Below the pieces are notes generated by a model that saw only the letters and a list, made by a program, of their open reading frames with translations, was not told where the DNA came from and did not search any database. A program made the translations under genes and the position numbers. A stretch of DNA of 51,086 nt from assembly GCF_001457775.1 (NCBI RefSeq), contig NZ_CYSG01000024.1, forward strand, positions 1-51,086, given 5' to 3'. This stretch comes from Phaeobacter sp. CECT 5382 (lineage in GTDB: Bacteria > Pseudomonadota > Alphaproteobacteria > Rhodobacterales > Rhodobacteraceae). Position 1 is the first letter of the stretch. Every line of letters begins with the position of its first letter. Below are positions 8,154 to 16,961 of the stretch, piece by piece.

Positions 8154-8774
8154 ATGTCACAGATTGAATCGCTGTTTGCGACCCGCCTCTATCGCGCTGC
8201 CCTGTCGGAGTTTGATCCGAAGATCAATGCCGAAGAGCTGGAAAAGTCTTGCCTGGTCATCGCCGAGGATGACGAGGCGGGGCAGGACTGGTGCGAGGAA
8301 AACGGCTATCCCGGCTATACCTCCTATGCATCGCTGACGGATCTGCCCTGGCGGTTCCCGATCTTTGCCGATCTGGTCAAGGTTCTGGATGCCCATGTCG
8401 CTAGTTTCGCCAAGGATCTTGAGTTTGATCTGGATGGCCGTGCGCTGAAGCTCGAGGATCTTTGGATCAACATCCTGCCCGAAGGCGGCATGCATGCCTC
8501 GCATATCCATCCACATTCGGTGATTTCTGGCACCACCTATGTGGCAATGCCCGAAGACACCAGCGCGCTGAAGCTGGAAGATCCGCGCTCCGCCATGATG
8601 ATGGCCGCGCCGGTCCGGGTGAAAGACGCGCGTCGCGAGCTGAAGCCCTTTATCTACATGAAGCCCGATGTGGGCGATGTGCTGCTCTGGGAAAGCTGGC
8701 TGCGCCACGAGGTACCGATGAACATGTCCGAAGACGACCGGATTTCAGTCAGTTTTAACTATCGGTGGGAGTAA
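8154..8774 (+). CDS. Putative 2OG-Fe(II) oxygenase (TIGR02466-like)
   Basis: The 206-residue protein contains GGMHASHIHPHSVISGTTYV (histidines 114, 117, 119, 121). Further on are LLWESWLRHEVP (H185) and DDRISVSFNY (R196). These match the double-stranded beta-helix iron ligands and the 2-oxoglutarate-binding arginine of the prolyl-4-hydroxylase-like TIGR02466 group. Such enzymes hydroxylate proteins or small molecules; no substrate is known. The start at 8154 gives MSQIESLFATRLYRA, the usual family N-terminus; an ATG at 8142 with GGGGAGG upstream would add four residues. Position between rplP and rpmC allows, but does not prove, a ribosome-related target. Confidence 0.7.
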   Translation: MSQIESLFATRLYRAALSEFDPKINAEELEKSCLVIAEDDEAGQDWCEENGYPGYTSYASLTDLPWRFPIFADLVKVLDAHVASFAKDLEFDLDGRALKLEDLWINILPEGGMHASHIHPHSVISGTTYVAMPEDTSALKLEDPRSAMMMAAPVRVKDARRELKPFIYMKPDVGDVLLWESWLRHEVPMNMSEDDRISVSFNYRWE

Positions 8775-8793
8775 GATCCGACCCGCGCAGCGG

Positions 8794-8835
8794 CAATCGT
8801 TCCGGGGGAACGATTGGGGGCCGACCGGTCGGAGG
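8794..8835. repeat. REP-like pair of palindromes
   Basis: A 10-bp perfect stem (8794-8803 with 8807-8816, loop GGG) is followed a few bases on by the 12-base perfect palindrome CCGACCGGTCGG. Two adjacent GC-rich palindromes in an intergenic gap resemble the dispersed repetitive palindromic elements seen in Roseobacter genomes. No second copy is in this window. Confidence 0.45.
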
Positions 8836-8972
8836 CCTCGCGCGGTACGGCGATTAACGTAGGCATTTTTAGTGCGACCGAGCCGAGCGGCAAAGTTTAG
8901 GGTGAAGCGCGTGGGGAGCGTCTGAACATAGTCAATCGCTTCCAAGGTTATTCTCCTACTGGGAATTCTGGA

Positions 8973-9004
8973 TTGTCGCGTTTTAGTTGTGCTAGTGTCT
9001 CTAC
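8973..9004 (+). promoter_or_regulatory. Possible promoter of a leaderless HEPN-like gene
   Basis: There is no Shine-Dalgarno sequence just before the ATG at 9005. A TAGTGT at 8993-8998 lies six bases before it, where a -10 box would place the transcription start at or next to the A of the ATG. A TTGTCG at 8973-8978 is a poor, closely spaced -35. Leaderless translation is inferred. Confidence 0.3.
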
Positions 9005-9703
9005 ATGCACAAGATATTTTCCGAAATCCCTGAGCGCATCATTTGGAATGCCAAGGCTGCAGTTAGCCAGGCCAATACGCACGCAGTATATCTTGATCCA
9101 GGCAGAGAGTACTGGGGAAACACTTCTGTCTTAAACGCGGCACATGCTGGCGAACTCGTCCTGAAGGCATTGATAGCCCGCTCGCACCCACTCCTAATTT
9201 TCAAAAACATCTCTGATTTGTATGAGGGCTCAACTAACGAACTCCAGTTGAAAAGGATGCTTGAAAAGGGGAGGACGCATGACTTCCAGCACCTTCCTAA
9301 TATCCTTTGGGCGGTAACCGGTATATCGTTACCTGACCGCGACAGCTTTGATCGGATACTCAAACTGCGAAACGCAGTTCAACATTTTTACCATCCTGAT
9401 GGCATTGAGAACTTTGGTGTAGTAGCGAGCGAGACAAGCTTGGAGTTCTTATACAAAAATGTGGACCCTCTTCTGAAGAAGTACTTTCATTGTTGTGCTA
9501 TCGAATTCCACGAAGACCCAAGTGTAGGTTACGATTATGTTGTTGAACGGTTAGTTCGCCTAGAGCAGAAGTTTTCAATGCCAGACGACTTTGATCTAAG
9601 TGAAATTGGTTTGGATGAGGCGTCGGCAGAAGTGTCTCTTGAGTATCGAACGTGGCTAAGAAGCAGCTTGTCTTCAATCGATCGTCTTGACTTATTGGAG
9701 TAG
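9005..9703 (+). CDS. HEPN-like domain protein, predicted RNase
   Basis: The 232-residue protein is mainly helical by appearance. It carries KLRNAVQHF, where R122-N-x3-H127 fits the R-x4-6-H catalytic motif of HEPN ribonucleases. The helix with NAAHAGELVLKALI (44-57) resembles the first HEPN helix. HEPN proteins cut RNA in toxin-antitoxin, abortive infection and CRISPR systems. No partner such as an MNT nucleotidyltransferase lies next to it. The DNA looks AT-richer than the flanking ribosomal genes, it lacks a ribosome-binding site, and it follows a REP-like element, all fitting recent acquisition. A non-catalytic HEPN role is possible. Confidence 0.6.
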   Translation: MHKIFSEIPERIIWNAKAAVSQANTHAVYLDPGREYWGNTSVLNAAHAGELVLKALIARSHPLLIFKNISDLYEGSTNELQLKRMLEKGRTHDFQHLPNILWAVTGISLPDRDSFDRILKLRNAVQHFYHPDGIENFGVVASETSLEFLYKNVDPLLKKYFHCCAIEFHEDPSVGYDYVVERLVRLEQKFSMPDDFDLSEIGLDEASAEVSLEYRTWLRSSLSSIDRLDLLE

Positions 9704-9808
9704 AGTGACTGCTGCCAACCTTTCCCTTGCCCCCCCCGCCCATCTCCCCTATAGGAGCACATCGCTTGGCTTAAATCTGTCACGGATCTGGGCCTGGTGA
9801 TTCTTTTT

Positions 9809-9833
9809 CCATGCCTTCGGGTATGGGGTTTTA
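9809..9833 (+). terminator. UUCG hairpin between the HEPN-like gene and rpmC
   Basis: The stem CCATGCC/GGTATGG (9809-9815 with 9820-9826, one G-T pair) closes on a TTCG tetraloop and is followed by GGTTTT. It could terminate HEPN transcription before rpmC. The T run is short. Confidence 0.45.
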
Positions 9834-9901
9834 CATAACCCACCAGATAACAAGGTGACCCTCACGGGGCCTTCTGGTGCTTAGGACAAGGAACAAAGGC
9901 G

Positions 9902-10105
9902 ATGAACGCCAATGATCTGCGCGATAAGACCGTGGACGAGCTCCGCGATCTGCTTGCATCCATGAAAAAAGAGAGCTTCAATCTCCGTTTTCAACAAGCT
10001 ACCGGTCAAATGGAAAACACTTCGGGTATCAAAACGGCTCGCCGTAACGCTGCCCGCGTGAAGACCATTCTGAACGAAAAAGCTGCAGCCGCAGCTGCAG
10101 AATAA
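9902..10105 (+). CDS. rpmC: 50S ribosomal protein L29
   Basis: L29 (67 residues) is a two-helix protein near the exit tunnel; [13 protein letters not shown] and [11 protein letters not shown] are characteristic. A short Ala-rich tail ends it. It opens the third ribosomal block, 12 bases before rpsQ, after the rplP-HEPN interruption. Confidence 0.97.
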   Translation: MNANDLRDKTVDELRDLLASMKKESFNLRFQQATGQMENTSGIKTARRNAARVKTILNEKAAAAAAE

Positions 10106-10117
10106 GGAGCCTGACAG

Positions 10118-10348
10118 ATGCCCAAACGTATTCTCACAGGCACCGTGACCAGCGACGCCAACGCCCAGACCGTAACTGTCTCGGTTGAACGCCGCTTCAC
10201 GCATCCTGTTCTGAAGAAAACCATTCGTAAGTCCAAAAAGTATCGGGCGCACGATGAACAGAACGCTTTCAAGGTCGGCGATCAAGTTCGCATCATCGAA
10301 TGCGCGCCGAAATCGAAAACGAAACGCTGGGAAGTTCTGACCGCTTAA
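10118..10348 (+). CDS. rpsQ: 30S ribosomal protein S17
   Basis: S17 (76 residues) is a primary 16S rRNA binder of the OB fold. [21 protein letters not shown] and [15 protein letters not shown] match the family. A 102-base gap without clear structure separates it from rplN. Confidence 0.97.
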   Translation: MPKRILTGTVTSDANAQTVTVSVERRFTHPVLKKTIRKSKKYRAHDEQNAFKVGDQVRIIECAPKSKTKRWEVLTA

Positions 10349-10450
10349 GAGACCGTAAGGTCCCATAAGCGGCAGACTGACCAGTTTGTCGAAACCCTGG
10401 GGGCATAATTTGGCACGCATCGCCAGTCCCCACAGGTCGGGAGAAACCAC

Positions 10451-10819
10451 ATGATCCAGATGCAAACAAACCTGGATGTTGCTGACAACTCCGGCGCTCG
10501 CCGAGTTCAGTGCATCAAGGTTCTGGGTGGTTCCAAGCGTAAGTACGCATCCGTAGGCGACGTCATTGTTGTCTCGGTTAAGGAAGCCATCCCCCGCGGT
10601 CGCGTTAAGAAAGGTGATGTCCGTAAGGCCGTCGTCGTTCGCACCGCCAAAGAAGTCCGTCGTGCCGATGGTACCGCGATCCGTTTCGATCGCAACGCCG
10701 CCGTCATCCTCAACAACAACAATGAGCCCGTAGGTACACGTATCTTTGGCCCAGTTGTTCGCGAGCTGCGCGCCAAAAACTTCATGAAAATCATCTCGCT
10801 TGCTCCGGAGGTGCTGTAA
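10451..10819 (+). CDS. rplN: 50S ribosomal protein L14
   Basis: L14 (122 residues, standard length) begins [17 protein letters not shown] and sits at the subunit interface next to L19. CGGGAG precedes the ATG by 8 bases. rplX follows after two bases. Confidence 0.98.
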   Translation: MIQMQTNLDVADNSGARRVQCIKVLGGSKRKYASVGDVIVVSVKEAIPRGRVKKGDVRKAVVVRTAKEVRRADGTAIRFDRNAAVILNNNNEPVGTRIFGPVVRELRAKNFMKIISLAPEVL

Positions 10820-10821
10820 CA

Positions 10822-11127
10822 ATGGCTGCTAAACTCCGCAAAGGCGATAAGGTTATCGTGCTGGCCGGTAAGGATAAGGGCAAAGAAGGCACCATCGCCT
10901 CTGTTGACCCCCAAGCCGGTAAAGCGATTGTTGACGGCGTGAACATGGCGATCCGCCACACACGTCAGACACAAAGCGACCAGGGCGGCCGCCTGCCCAA
11001 AGCACTGCCAATCGAGCTTTCGAACCTGGCACTGCTGGACTCCAATGGTAAAGCAACTCGCGTTGGCTTCCGCATGGAAGACGACAAGAAAGTGCGCTTC
11101 GCCAAAACGACCGGGGAGACTGTCTGA
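10822..11127 (+). CDS. rplX: 50S ribosomal protein L24
   Basis: L24 (101 residues) has the KOW motif [16 protein letters not shown] near residues 8-23 and initiates 50S assembly. Its stop overlaps the rplE start by one base (TGATG). Confidence 0.97.
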   Translation: MAAKLRKGDKVIVLAGKDKGKEGTIASVDPQAGKAIVDGVNMAIRHTRQTQSDQGGRLPKALPIELSNLALLDSNGKATRVGFRMEDDKKVRFAKTTGETV

Positions 11128-11690
11128 TGCTTGATAACGCAACCTACACCCCGCGTCTGAAGACTCTGTACAAGGAAACCATCACTGGTGCCCTGACCGA
11201 AGAGTTCGGCTACAAGAACGTTATGCAGCTGCCTAAGCTGGAAAAAATCGTTCTGAACATCGGGTGCGGCCGCGCTGCTGTCAAAGACAGCAAGAAAGCC
11301 AAATCCGCCCAGGCTGATCTCTCCACCATCGCTGGCCAGAATGCTCTGACCACTGTGGCGAAGAACTCCATCGCTGGCTTCCGGGTTCGTGAAGGCATGC
11401 CGATGGGCGCAAAGGTAACTCTGCGCGGCGACCGGATGTTTGAATTCCTGGATCGTCTGATCACCGTTGCGATGCCTCGTATCCGCGATTTTCGCGGCGT
11501 ATCGGGTACCTCTTTTGACGGTCGTGGCAACTATGCCATGGGCCTGAAAGAGCATCTCGTGTTCCCAGAAATCGATTTTGATAAAATCGACGAAAACTGG
11601 GGCATGGATATCGTGATTGCCACCACCGCGAAAACCGACGCGGAAGCAAAGGCGCTGTTGAAAGCTTTCAACATGCCCTTCAATAGCTGA
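11127..11690 (+). CDS. rplE: 50S ribosomal protein L5
   Basis: L5 (187 residues) binds 5S rRNA and contacts P-site tRNA. The sequences [32 protein letters not shown] and the C-terminal [16 protein letters not shown] are typical. It is translationally coupled to rplX. Confidence 0.98.
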   Translation: MLDNATYTPRLKTLYKETITGALTEEFGYKNVMQLPKLEKIVLNIGCGRAAVKDSKKAKSAQADLSTIAGQNALTTVAKNSIAGFRVREGMPMGAKVTLRGDRMFEFLDRLITVAMPRIRDFRGVSGTSFDGRGNYAMGLKEHLVFPEIDFDKIDENWGMDIVIATTAKTDAEAKALLKAFNMPFNS

Positions 11691-11709
11691 GCGCGGGAAG
11701 GACAGAGAC

Positions 11710-12015
11710 ATGGCTAAGAAAAGCATGATCGAACGCGAGAAAAAGCGCGAGCGTCTGGTGGCAAAATATGCCGCGAAACGCGCCGAGCTTAAAGAAATCG
11801 CGAATGACGAATCCAAGCCAATGGAAGAGCGTTTCAAAGCGCGTCTGACACTGGCAAAACTGCCGCGGAATTCTTCGGCAACTCGTCTTCACAACCGTTG
11901 TCAGCTGACCGGTCGTCCTCACGCTTACTATCGTAAGCTGAAGGTCAGCCGGATCGCGCTGCGGGAACTGGGCTCGAATGGCCAGATCCCCGGTATGGTG
12001 AAATCGAGCTGGTAA
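11710..12015 (+). CDS. rpsN: 30S ribosomal protein S14 (zinc-free type)
   Basis: S14 is 101 residues and lacks the four zinc cysteines, so it is the long C-minus form usual in Proteobacteria. [20 protein letters not shown] is the conserved C-terminal core. It assembles late in the 30S head. rpsH starts 13 bases downstream with GGGAGAG before its ATG. Confidence 0.98.
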   Translation: MAKKSMIEREKKRERLVAKYAAKRAELKEIANDESKPMEERFKARLTLAKLPRNSSATRLHNRCQLTGRPHAYYRKLKVSRIALRELGSNGQIPGMVKSSW

Positions 12016-12028
12016 GGGAGAGACAGAT

Positions 12029-12421
12029 ATGAACGATCCTATCGGCGATATGCTCACCCGTATTCGTAACTCTCAGATGCGCGGCAAATCCACCGTATCA
12101 TCCCCTGCGTCGAAGTTGCGCGCTTGGGTGTTGGATGTGCTGGCTGACGAAGGTTACATCCGCGGCTATGAGAAAACGACTGACGAACGCGGCCATCCGG
12201 CGCTGGAAATCAGCCTCAAGTACTACGATGGCGATCCTGTCATTCGCGAAGTGAAGCGGGTTTCCAAACCTGGCCGTCGCGTTTACATGGGCGTCAATGA
12301 CATCCCGTCGGTCCGTCAGGGCCTGGGTGTGTCGATTGTCTCCACCCCCAAGGGTGTGATGTCGGATGCAAGCGCACGGGCAGCCAATGTTGGCGGCGAA
12401 GTGCTCTGCACCGTATTCTAA
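12029..12421 (+). CDS. rpsH: 30S ribosomal protein S8
   Basis: S8 (130 residues) begins [13 protein letters not shown] and ends with the STPKGVMSD...GGEVLCTVF core that binds 16S helix 21. In E. coli it represses the spc operon by binding the L5 region of the mRNA; whether this holds here cannot be judged. Confidence 0.98.
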   Translation: MNDPIGDMLTRIRNSQMRGKSTVSSPASKLRAWVLDVLADEGYIRGYEKTTDERGHPALEISLKYYDGDPVIREVKRVSKPGRRVYMGVNDIPSVRQGLGVSIVSTPKGVMSDASARAANVGGEVLCTVF

Positions 12422-12433
12422 GGAGGTCTATCG

Positions 12434-12967
12434 ATGTCCCGTATTGGTAAAAAAGCAGTCGCACTGCCCAGCGGTGTCACCGCTAGCGTGTCCGGCCAGA
12501 GCATCGAAGTTAAGGGCCCCAAAGGGACCCGCAGCTTCACAGCTACCGACGACGTCACTCTCCTGGTTGAAGAGAACGCAGTAAAGGTCGAGCCTCGCGG
12601 CAAGTCCAAGCGCGCTCGTCAGCAGTGGGGCATGTCCCGCACCATGGTTGCAAACCTGGTTGCTGGCGTGACCACCGGCTTTAAGAAAGAGCTGGAGATC
12701 CAGGGTGTTGGTTACCGGGCTCAGATGCAGGGAAATACCCTGAAGCTGAACCTGGGCTATAGCCATGATGTCGATTTTGTTGCTCCGGAAGGTGTTACCA
12801 TCACCGCGCCGAAGCAGACCGAAATCGTTGTGGAAGGTATCGACCAGCAGCAGGTGGGCGAAGTCGCGGCTAAGATCCGTGAATGGCGCCGTCCCGAGCC
12901 CTATAAGGGCAAAGGCATCCGCTACAAGGGCGAGTTCATCTTCCGCAAAGAAGGCAAGAAGAAGTAA
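12434..12967 (+). CDS. rplF: 50S ribosomal protein L6
   Basis: L6 (177 residues) has the duplicated L6 fold, with the second-domain signature [13 protein letters not shown] near the C-terminus. A near-perfect AAGGAGGT lies 7 bases before the ATG, the strongest ribosome-binding site I noticed in the cluster. Confidence 0.98.
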   Translation: MSRIGKKAVALPSGVTASVSGQSIEVKGPKGTRSFTATDDVTLLVEENAVKVEPRGKSKRARQQWGMSRTMVANLVAGVTTGFKKELEIQGVGYRAQMQGNTLKLNLGYSHDVDFVAPEGVTITAPKQTEIVVEGIDQQQVGEVAAKIREWRRPEPYKGKGIRYKGEFIFRKEGKKK

Positions 12968-12978
12968 GGACCAGCACA

Positions 12979-13338
12979 ATGGCAAACAGCAAACGTACCC
13001 TGTTTCTGAAGCGTCGCCTGCGCGTCCGGAACAAACTTCGCAAGGTCAACGCCGGCCGTCTGCGTCTTTCAGTTCATCGTTCCAACAAGAACCTCTCGGT
13101 TCAGTTGATCGACGATCTGGCAGGCAAGACACTGGCGTCAGCCTCGACACTGGAAAAAGATCTCGGCTTTGTTGGCAAGAACAACATCGAAGCGGCGACC
13201 AAAGTGGGTTCGGTTATCGCCGAGCGCGCCAAGGCGGCTGGTGTTTCCGAGGCCTATTTCGATCGTGGCGGCTTCCTGTTCCACGGCAAAGTGAAGGCCC
13301 TGGCCGACGCTGCGCGTGAAGGCGGTCTGAAGATCTAA
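12979..13338 (+). CDS. rplR: 50S ribosomal protein L18
   Basis: L18 (119 residues) binds 5S rRNA with L5. [18 protein letters not shown] and the C-terminal [25 protein letters not shown] are diagnostic. A 112-base gap with two hairpins follows before rpsE. Confidence 0.98.
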   Translation: MANSKRTLFLKRRLRVRNKLRKVNAGRLRLSVHRSNKNLSVQLIDDLAGKTLASASTLEKDLGFVGKNNIEAATKVGSVIAERAKAAGVSEAYFDRGGFLFHGKVKALADAAREGGLKI

Positions 13339-13345
13339 GACTTGC

Positions 13346-13400
13346 GGGTGGCAGTTCTGCCACCCCGATGATCCGGGAGGCGCTCCGCAAGGGGCGCCTC
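13346..13400 (+). promoter_or_regulatory. Two tandem hairpins between rplR and rpsE
   Basis: The first stem is 8 bp (13346-13353 with 13358-13365, loop GTTC). The second is 10 bp (13377-13386 with 13391-13400, GCAA tetraloop). Neither has a T run, so they look like RNA stabilisers or protein-binding sites rather than terminators. Confidence 0.4.
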
Positions 13401-13450
13401 ACCTGGATTGGAATAAAAGGCGCCAAGCGCCATCCTGAAAGGAATGCCTA

Positions 13451-14020
13451 ATGGCAGAACGTGAAAATCGCCGTGGCCGTGGCCGTCGCGAAGAAGAAAC
13501 ACCTGAATTCGCAGATCGCCTGGTCGCGATCAACCGTGTCTCCAAAACTGTAAAAGGCGGTAAGCGCTTTGGTTTTGCAGCCCTGGTTGTTGTTGGTGAC
13601 CAAAAAGGCCGCGTTGGCTTTGGCAAAGGTAAAGCGAAAGAAGTACCCGAGGCCATCCGCAAGGCGACTGAGCAAGCCAAGCGCCAGATGGTTCGTGTAC
13701 CTCTGAAAGAGGGTCGTACCCTGCACCACGACATCGACGGTCGCCACGGCGCCGGCAAGGTTGTGATGCGTACCGCACCTGAAGGTACCGGTATCATCGC
13801 CGGTGGTCCCATGCGTGCAGTATTCGAGATGCTCGGCGTCAAAGACGTTGTCTCGAAGTCGATCGGCTCGCAGAACCCCTACAACATGATCCGCGCAACC
13901 CTGAACGGTCTGACCAAAGAGCAGAGCCCCCGTTCGGTTGCACAGCGTCGTGGTAAAAAGGTCGCCGACATCCTGCCCAAGCGGGACGAAGCACCTGTTG
14001 CCGAAACCGCTGAAGCGTAA
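13451..14020 (+). CDS. rpsE: 30S ribosomal protein S5
   Basis: S5 (189 residues) has the double-stranded RNA-binding-like N-domain ([18 protein letters not shown]) and the C-domain with [14 protein letters not shown]. It contributes to decoding fidelity. An Arg/Glu-rich N-terminal stretch and a short acidic tail lengthen it relative to E. coli (167). Confidence 0.98.
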   Translation: MAERENRRGRGRREEETPEFADRLVAINRVSKTVKGGKRFGFAALVVVGDQKGRVGFGKGKAKEVPEAIRKATEQAKRQMVRVPLKEGRTLHHDIDGRHGAGKVVMRTAPEGTGIIAGGPMRAVFEMLGVKDVVSKSIGSQNPYNMIRATLNGLTKEQSPRSVAQRRGKKVADILPKRDEAPVAETAEA

Positions 14021-14032
14021 GGAGACGGACAC

Positions 14033-14221
14033 ATGGCTAAAACTATCGTTGTTAAGCAGATTGGTTCTCCAATCCGCCGTCCCGCCGACCAGCGCGCAAC
14101 GCTGATCGGTCTGGGTCTGAACAAGATGCACAAAACCCGTGAACTCGAAGATACGCCTTCGGTTCGTGGCATGGTTCGCAAGATCTCTCACATGGTAGAG
14201 ATCATCGAAGAGCGCGATTAA
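14033..14221 (+). CDS. rpmD: 50S ribosomal protein L30
   Basis: L30 (62 residues) has the signature [24 protein letters not shown] within its first 40 residues. It ends the rpmC-rpmD block; a strong terminator follows at once. Confidence 0.97.
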   Translation: MAKTIVVKQIGSPIRRPADQRATLIGLGLNKMHKTRELEDTPSVRGMVRKISHMVEIIEERD

Positions 14222-14245
14222 GCCTCTTTCGTGAGACCTGATGAA

Positions 14246-14276
14246 AGCGCCTCCGGGAAACCGGGGGCGTTTTTTC
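14246..14276 (+). terminator. Terminator after rpmD
   Basis: A stem of about 10 bp (14247-14256 with 14261-14270) on a GAAA tetraloop is followed by a run of six T. Confidence 0.92.
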
Positions 14277-14486
14277 TTTGGTACGCTGTCCGGTACGGAT
14301 GGCTTGCTGATGTCAGACCCTGTTGCACGCGGTGCGATGCGGTTTGGCCTATGCATTCAGCGCATGACGGGTAGACCTGCCCATCTGTTGTTTGCCGTAA
14401 AATAAATCCTTTATTTCAAAGGTACCTAAAAAGGCACCGAACAAGAGCTGGGGAATACGCTCCGGCTATGAATGAAGGACACTCCT

Positions 14487-14699
14487 ATGGCACACGCCTA
14501 TACACACACATCTGATTTTGGCCTCATCGCGCGCCTGCGCGCTTTTGCGGCCCAGGCGACAGCCAACTGGGCCATGAGCCGGGAATACAAACGCACCTAT
14601 GCGCAGCTGTCGCGCCTCACCAACCGAGAGTTGGCTGACATTGGTGTGCGTCGCTGCGATATCGCCGATATCGCCCGTAAGCATGTCTACCATCTGTGA
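14487..14699 (+). CDS. DUF1127 domain small protein
   Basis: The 70-residue product ends with the DUF1127 signature RLTNRELADIGVRRCDI, an Arg-rich motif of about 45 residues. DUF1127 proteins in alphaproteobacteria affect phosphate and carbon metabolism and small-RNA processing, acting with RNA or RNA-binding proteins. The ATG at 14487 has AAGGA 7 bases upstream. The gene has its own terminator on the far side and the rpmD terminator before it, so it is probably a separate transcript between rpmD and rplO. Confidence 0.8.
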   Translation: MAHAYTHTSDFGLIARLRAFAAQATANWAMSREYKRTYAQLSRLTNRELADIGVRRCDIADIARKHVYHL

Positions 14700-14747
14700 T
14701 CTGATGAGTTAACCAGCCAGAGCCCTCCTCCCTCGGTTTTGGTTCTG

Positions 14748-14780
14748 AAAGCGCCTCTGCACTCTGCGGGGGCGTTTTTT
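14748..14780 (+). terminator. Terminator after the DUF1127 gene
   Basis: The stem 14751-14760 with 14766-14775 (several G-T pairs) has a 5-base loop, is preceded by AAA and followed by six T. Confidence 0.85.
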
Positions 14781-14803
14781 GTCTTGCGGGGGCGATTAGG
14801 TTT

Positions 14804-14843
14804 GGCCGGGCTTGGCTTGGCTTGGTCGGGCTTGGCTTGGGTT
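14804..14843 (+). repeat. 20-base tandem repeat, two copies
   Basis: The units 14804-14823 and 14824-14843 agree at 18 of 20 positions and are themselves built from CTTGG/GGGCTTGG. They lie in the 317-base gap between the DUF1127 gene and rplO, past the terminator. The remainder of that gap (14844-15016) holds no gene that I can see and presumably the rplO promoter. Confidence 0.6.
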
Positions 14844-15016
14844 TGAGTGGGTGGCACGTCAATGTGAGGGGCGCAGTCCTGCTAGGGCTTGATCCGGTTC
14901 GGCTGGGGGGCTATACGCCAGCGGTGGCTCCTTTGGGGCCATGGAATCATTTGTACACAAGCCGTGGTTGACCCTCTCTACGCTTCAGGGGTCACATCCG
15001 GCACAGGAGAAGCGAC

Positions 15017-15487
15017 ATGAAACTTCACGAACTCAGCGACAATCCAGGCGCAACCAAAAAACGCATGCGCGTTGCCCGTGGTCCCGGCTCCGGCAAGGGT
15101 AAAATGGGTGGCCGTGGTATCAAAGGTCAGAAATCCCGTTCGGGTGTTTCGATCAACGGCTATGAGGGCGGTCAGATGCCTTTGTACCAACGTCTGCCTA
15201 AGCGCGGCTTCAACAAGCCAAACCGCAAGGCATTCGCCGTTGTGAACCTGGGCCTGATCCAGAAATTCATCGACCTGGGTCGTTTGGACGCCGCGTCGAT
15301 CACCGAAGATACTCTGGTGTCTTCCGGCCTGATCCGTCGCAAAAAGGACGGTATCCGCGTCCTGGCCAAAGGCGAATTCACTGCAAAAGCGACCATCTCG
15401 GTTACTGGCGCATCTGCCGCAGCTGTTGAAGCAGTTGCAAAGGCCGGTGGCGCATTGACCGTGGCAACTGCAGCCGCCGCCGAGTAA
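15017..15487 (+). CDS. rplO: 50S ribosomal protein L15
   Basis: L15 (156 residues) begins [22 protein letters not shown] and has the Gly-rich segment [13 protein letters not shown] that threads through 23S rRNA. An Ala-rich tail ends it. It usually follows rpmD directly; here the DUF1127 gene lies between. Confidence 0.98.
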   Translation: MKLHELSDNPGATKKRMRVARGPGSGKGKMGGRGIKGQKSRSGVSINGYEGGQMPLYQRLPKRGFNKPNRKAFAVVNLGLIQKFIDLGRLDAASITEDTLVSSGLIRRKKDGIRVLAKGEFTAKATISVTGASAAAVEAVAKAGGALTVATAAAAE

Positions 15488-15537
15488 CGGCTTGTGAGCG
15501 GCCTTGATGCCGCTTACATAGGTCACAGTTTTCCAAT

Positions 15538-15576
15538 ACGCCGTCCGAGCCGGAAAACGGTTCCGGGCGGCGTTTT
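15538..15576 (+). promoter_or_regulatory. Attenuator-like hairpin between rplO and secY
   Basis: A 15-bp stem with one bulged C (15538-15552 with 15558-15573) closes a GAAAA loop and ends in TTTT, the form of an intrinsic terminator. As secY and adk have no other evident promoter, it may reduce rather than stop transcription into them. Confidence 0.65.
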
Positions 15577-15596
15577 CGCAAGAAGAGACCCATTTC

Positions 15597-16961
15597 ATGG
15601 TATCAGCAGCAGAACAAATGGCAGCGAACACCAGCTGGTCCGCACTTGGCAAAGCCACGGATCTGCGCAATCGCATCCTGTTTACGCTTGGCCTTCTGAT
15701 CGTATATCGCCTCGGCACCTTTATTCCGGTTCCAGGCATCGATTCAGGCGCCCTGCGAGAGTTTATGGAAGCGGCGGGGCAGGGCATCGGCGGCATGGTG
15801 TCGATGTTCACCGGTGGCGCGCTTGGCCGTATGGGCATCTTTGCCCTGGGCATCATGCCCTATATTTCGGCCTCGATCATTGTCCAGTTGCTGACCTCGA
15901 TGGTTCCGGCACTTGAACAGCTCAAAAAAGAGGGCGATCAGGGCCGCAAGAAAATCAACCAATACACCCGTTACGGCACCGTCGCGCTAGCGACCGCGCA
16001 GGCCTATGGTCTGGCCGTGTCACTGGAGGCCGGTGATCTGGCCACCGATCCGGGCATGTATTTCCGCATGGCTTGCATGATCACGCTGGTGGGCGGCACC
16101 ATGTTCCTGATGTGGCTGGGCGAGCAGATCACCCAGCGTGGCATCGGCAACGGTATTTCGCTGATCATCTTCGTTGGCATCATCGCCGAGGTTCCTGCTT
16201 CGATCGCGCAGTTCTTTGCTTCTGGCCGCTCCGGCGCCATCAGCCCTGCTGTGATCATCGGTGTTATCCTGATGGTCATCGCCGTAATCATGTTCGTGGT
16301 CTTCATGGAACGTGCGCTGCGCAAGATCCACATCCAGTACCCACGTCGTCAGGTTGGCATGAAAGTCTATGACGGTGGCTCCAGCCACTTGCCGGTCAAG
16401 GTGAACCCAGCAGGCGTAATCCCGGCGATCTTTGCCAGCTCGCTTTTGCTGCTGCCGACAACCATTTCGACCTTTTCATCTGGTGCCACCAGCGGTCCGG
16501 TGATGTCTTGGCTTTTGGCCAACTTTGGCCCCGGCCAACCGCTGTATCTGCTGTTCTTCGTGTCGATGATCGTGTTCTTTGCTTATTTCTACACCTTCAA
16601 CGTGGCCTTCAAGCCCGAGGAAGTTGCAAATAACCTGAAGAACCAGAACGGTTTTGTACCGGGTATTCGCCCCGGTAAGAAAACCGCTGAATATATTGAA
16701 TATGTTGTGAACCGTGTCTTGGTTCTGGGCTCGTTCTATCTGGCTTTGGTCTGTGTCCTGCCTGAAGTTTTGCGCGGTCAGTTTGCCTTCCCGGTTTACT
16801 TTGGTGGCACCTCGGTCCTGATCGTCGTGTCGGTGACCATGGATACCATTCAGCAGGCCCAGAGCCATCTGCTTGCGCATCAGTATGAAGGCCTCATCGA
16901 GAAGAGCCAGCTGCGCGGGCGTAACAAAAAACGTGCAAAACGGGGGCCATCTCGCCGATGA
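15597..16961 (+). CDS. secY: Preprotein translocase subunit SecY
   Basis: SecY (454 residues) is the channel of the SecYEG translocon in the inner membrane. The plug and first segments ([13 protein letters not shown], near 40-52), [17 protein letters not shown] and [23 protein letters not shown] are conserved. About ten membrane segments can be traced. Its stop overlaps the adk start by 4 bases (ATGA), an arrangement common in alphaproteobacteria. Confidence 0.98.
   Translation: MVSAAEQMAANTSWSALGKATDLRNRILFTLGLLIVYRLGTFIPVPGIDSGALREFMEAAGQGIGGMVSMFTGGALGRMGIFALGIMPYISASIIVQLLTSMVPALEQLKKEGDQGRKKINQYTRYGTVALATAQAYGLAVSLEAGDLATDPGMYFRMACMITLVGGTMFLMWLGEQITQRGIGNGISLIIFVGIIAEVPASIAQFFASGRSGAISPAVIIGVILMVIAVIMFVVFMERALRKIHIQYPRRQVGMKVYDGGSSHLPVKVNPAGVIPAIFASSLLLLPTTISTFSSGATSGPVMSWLLANFGPGQPLYLLFFVSMIVFFAYFYTFNVAFKPEEVANNLKNQNGFVPGIRPGKKTAEYIEYVVNRVLVLGSFYLALVCVLPEVLRGQFAFPVYFGGTSVLIVVSVTMDTIQQAQSHLLAHQYEGLIEKSQLRGRNKKRAKRGPSRR

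Noticed and set aside
8745-8945. Small - strand frame in the gap before the HEPN-like gene
   Set aside because: It lies across the REP-like palindromes and shows no coding character of its own.
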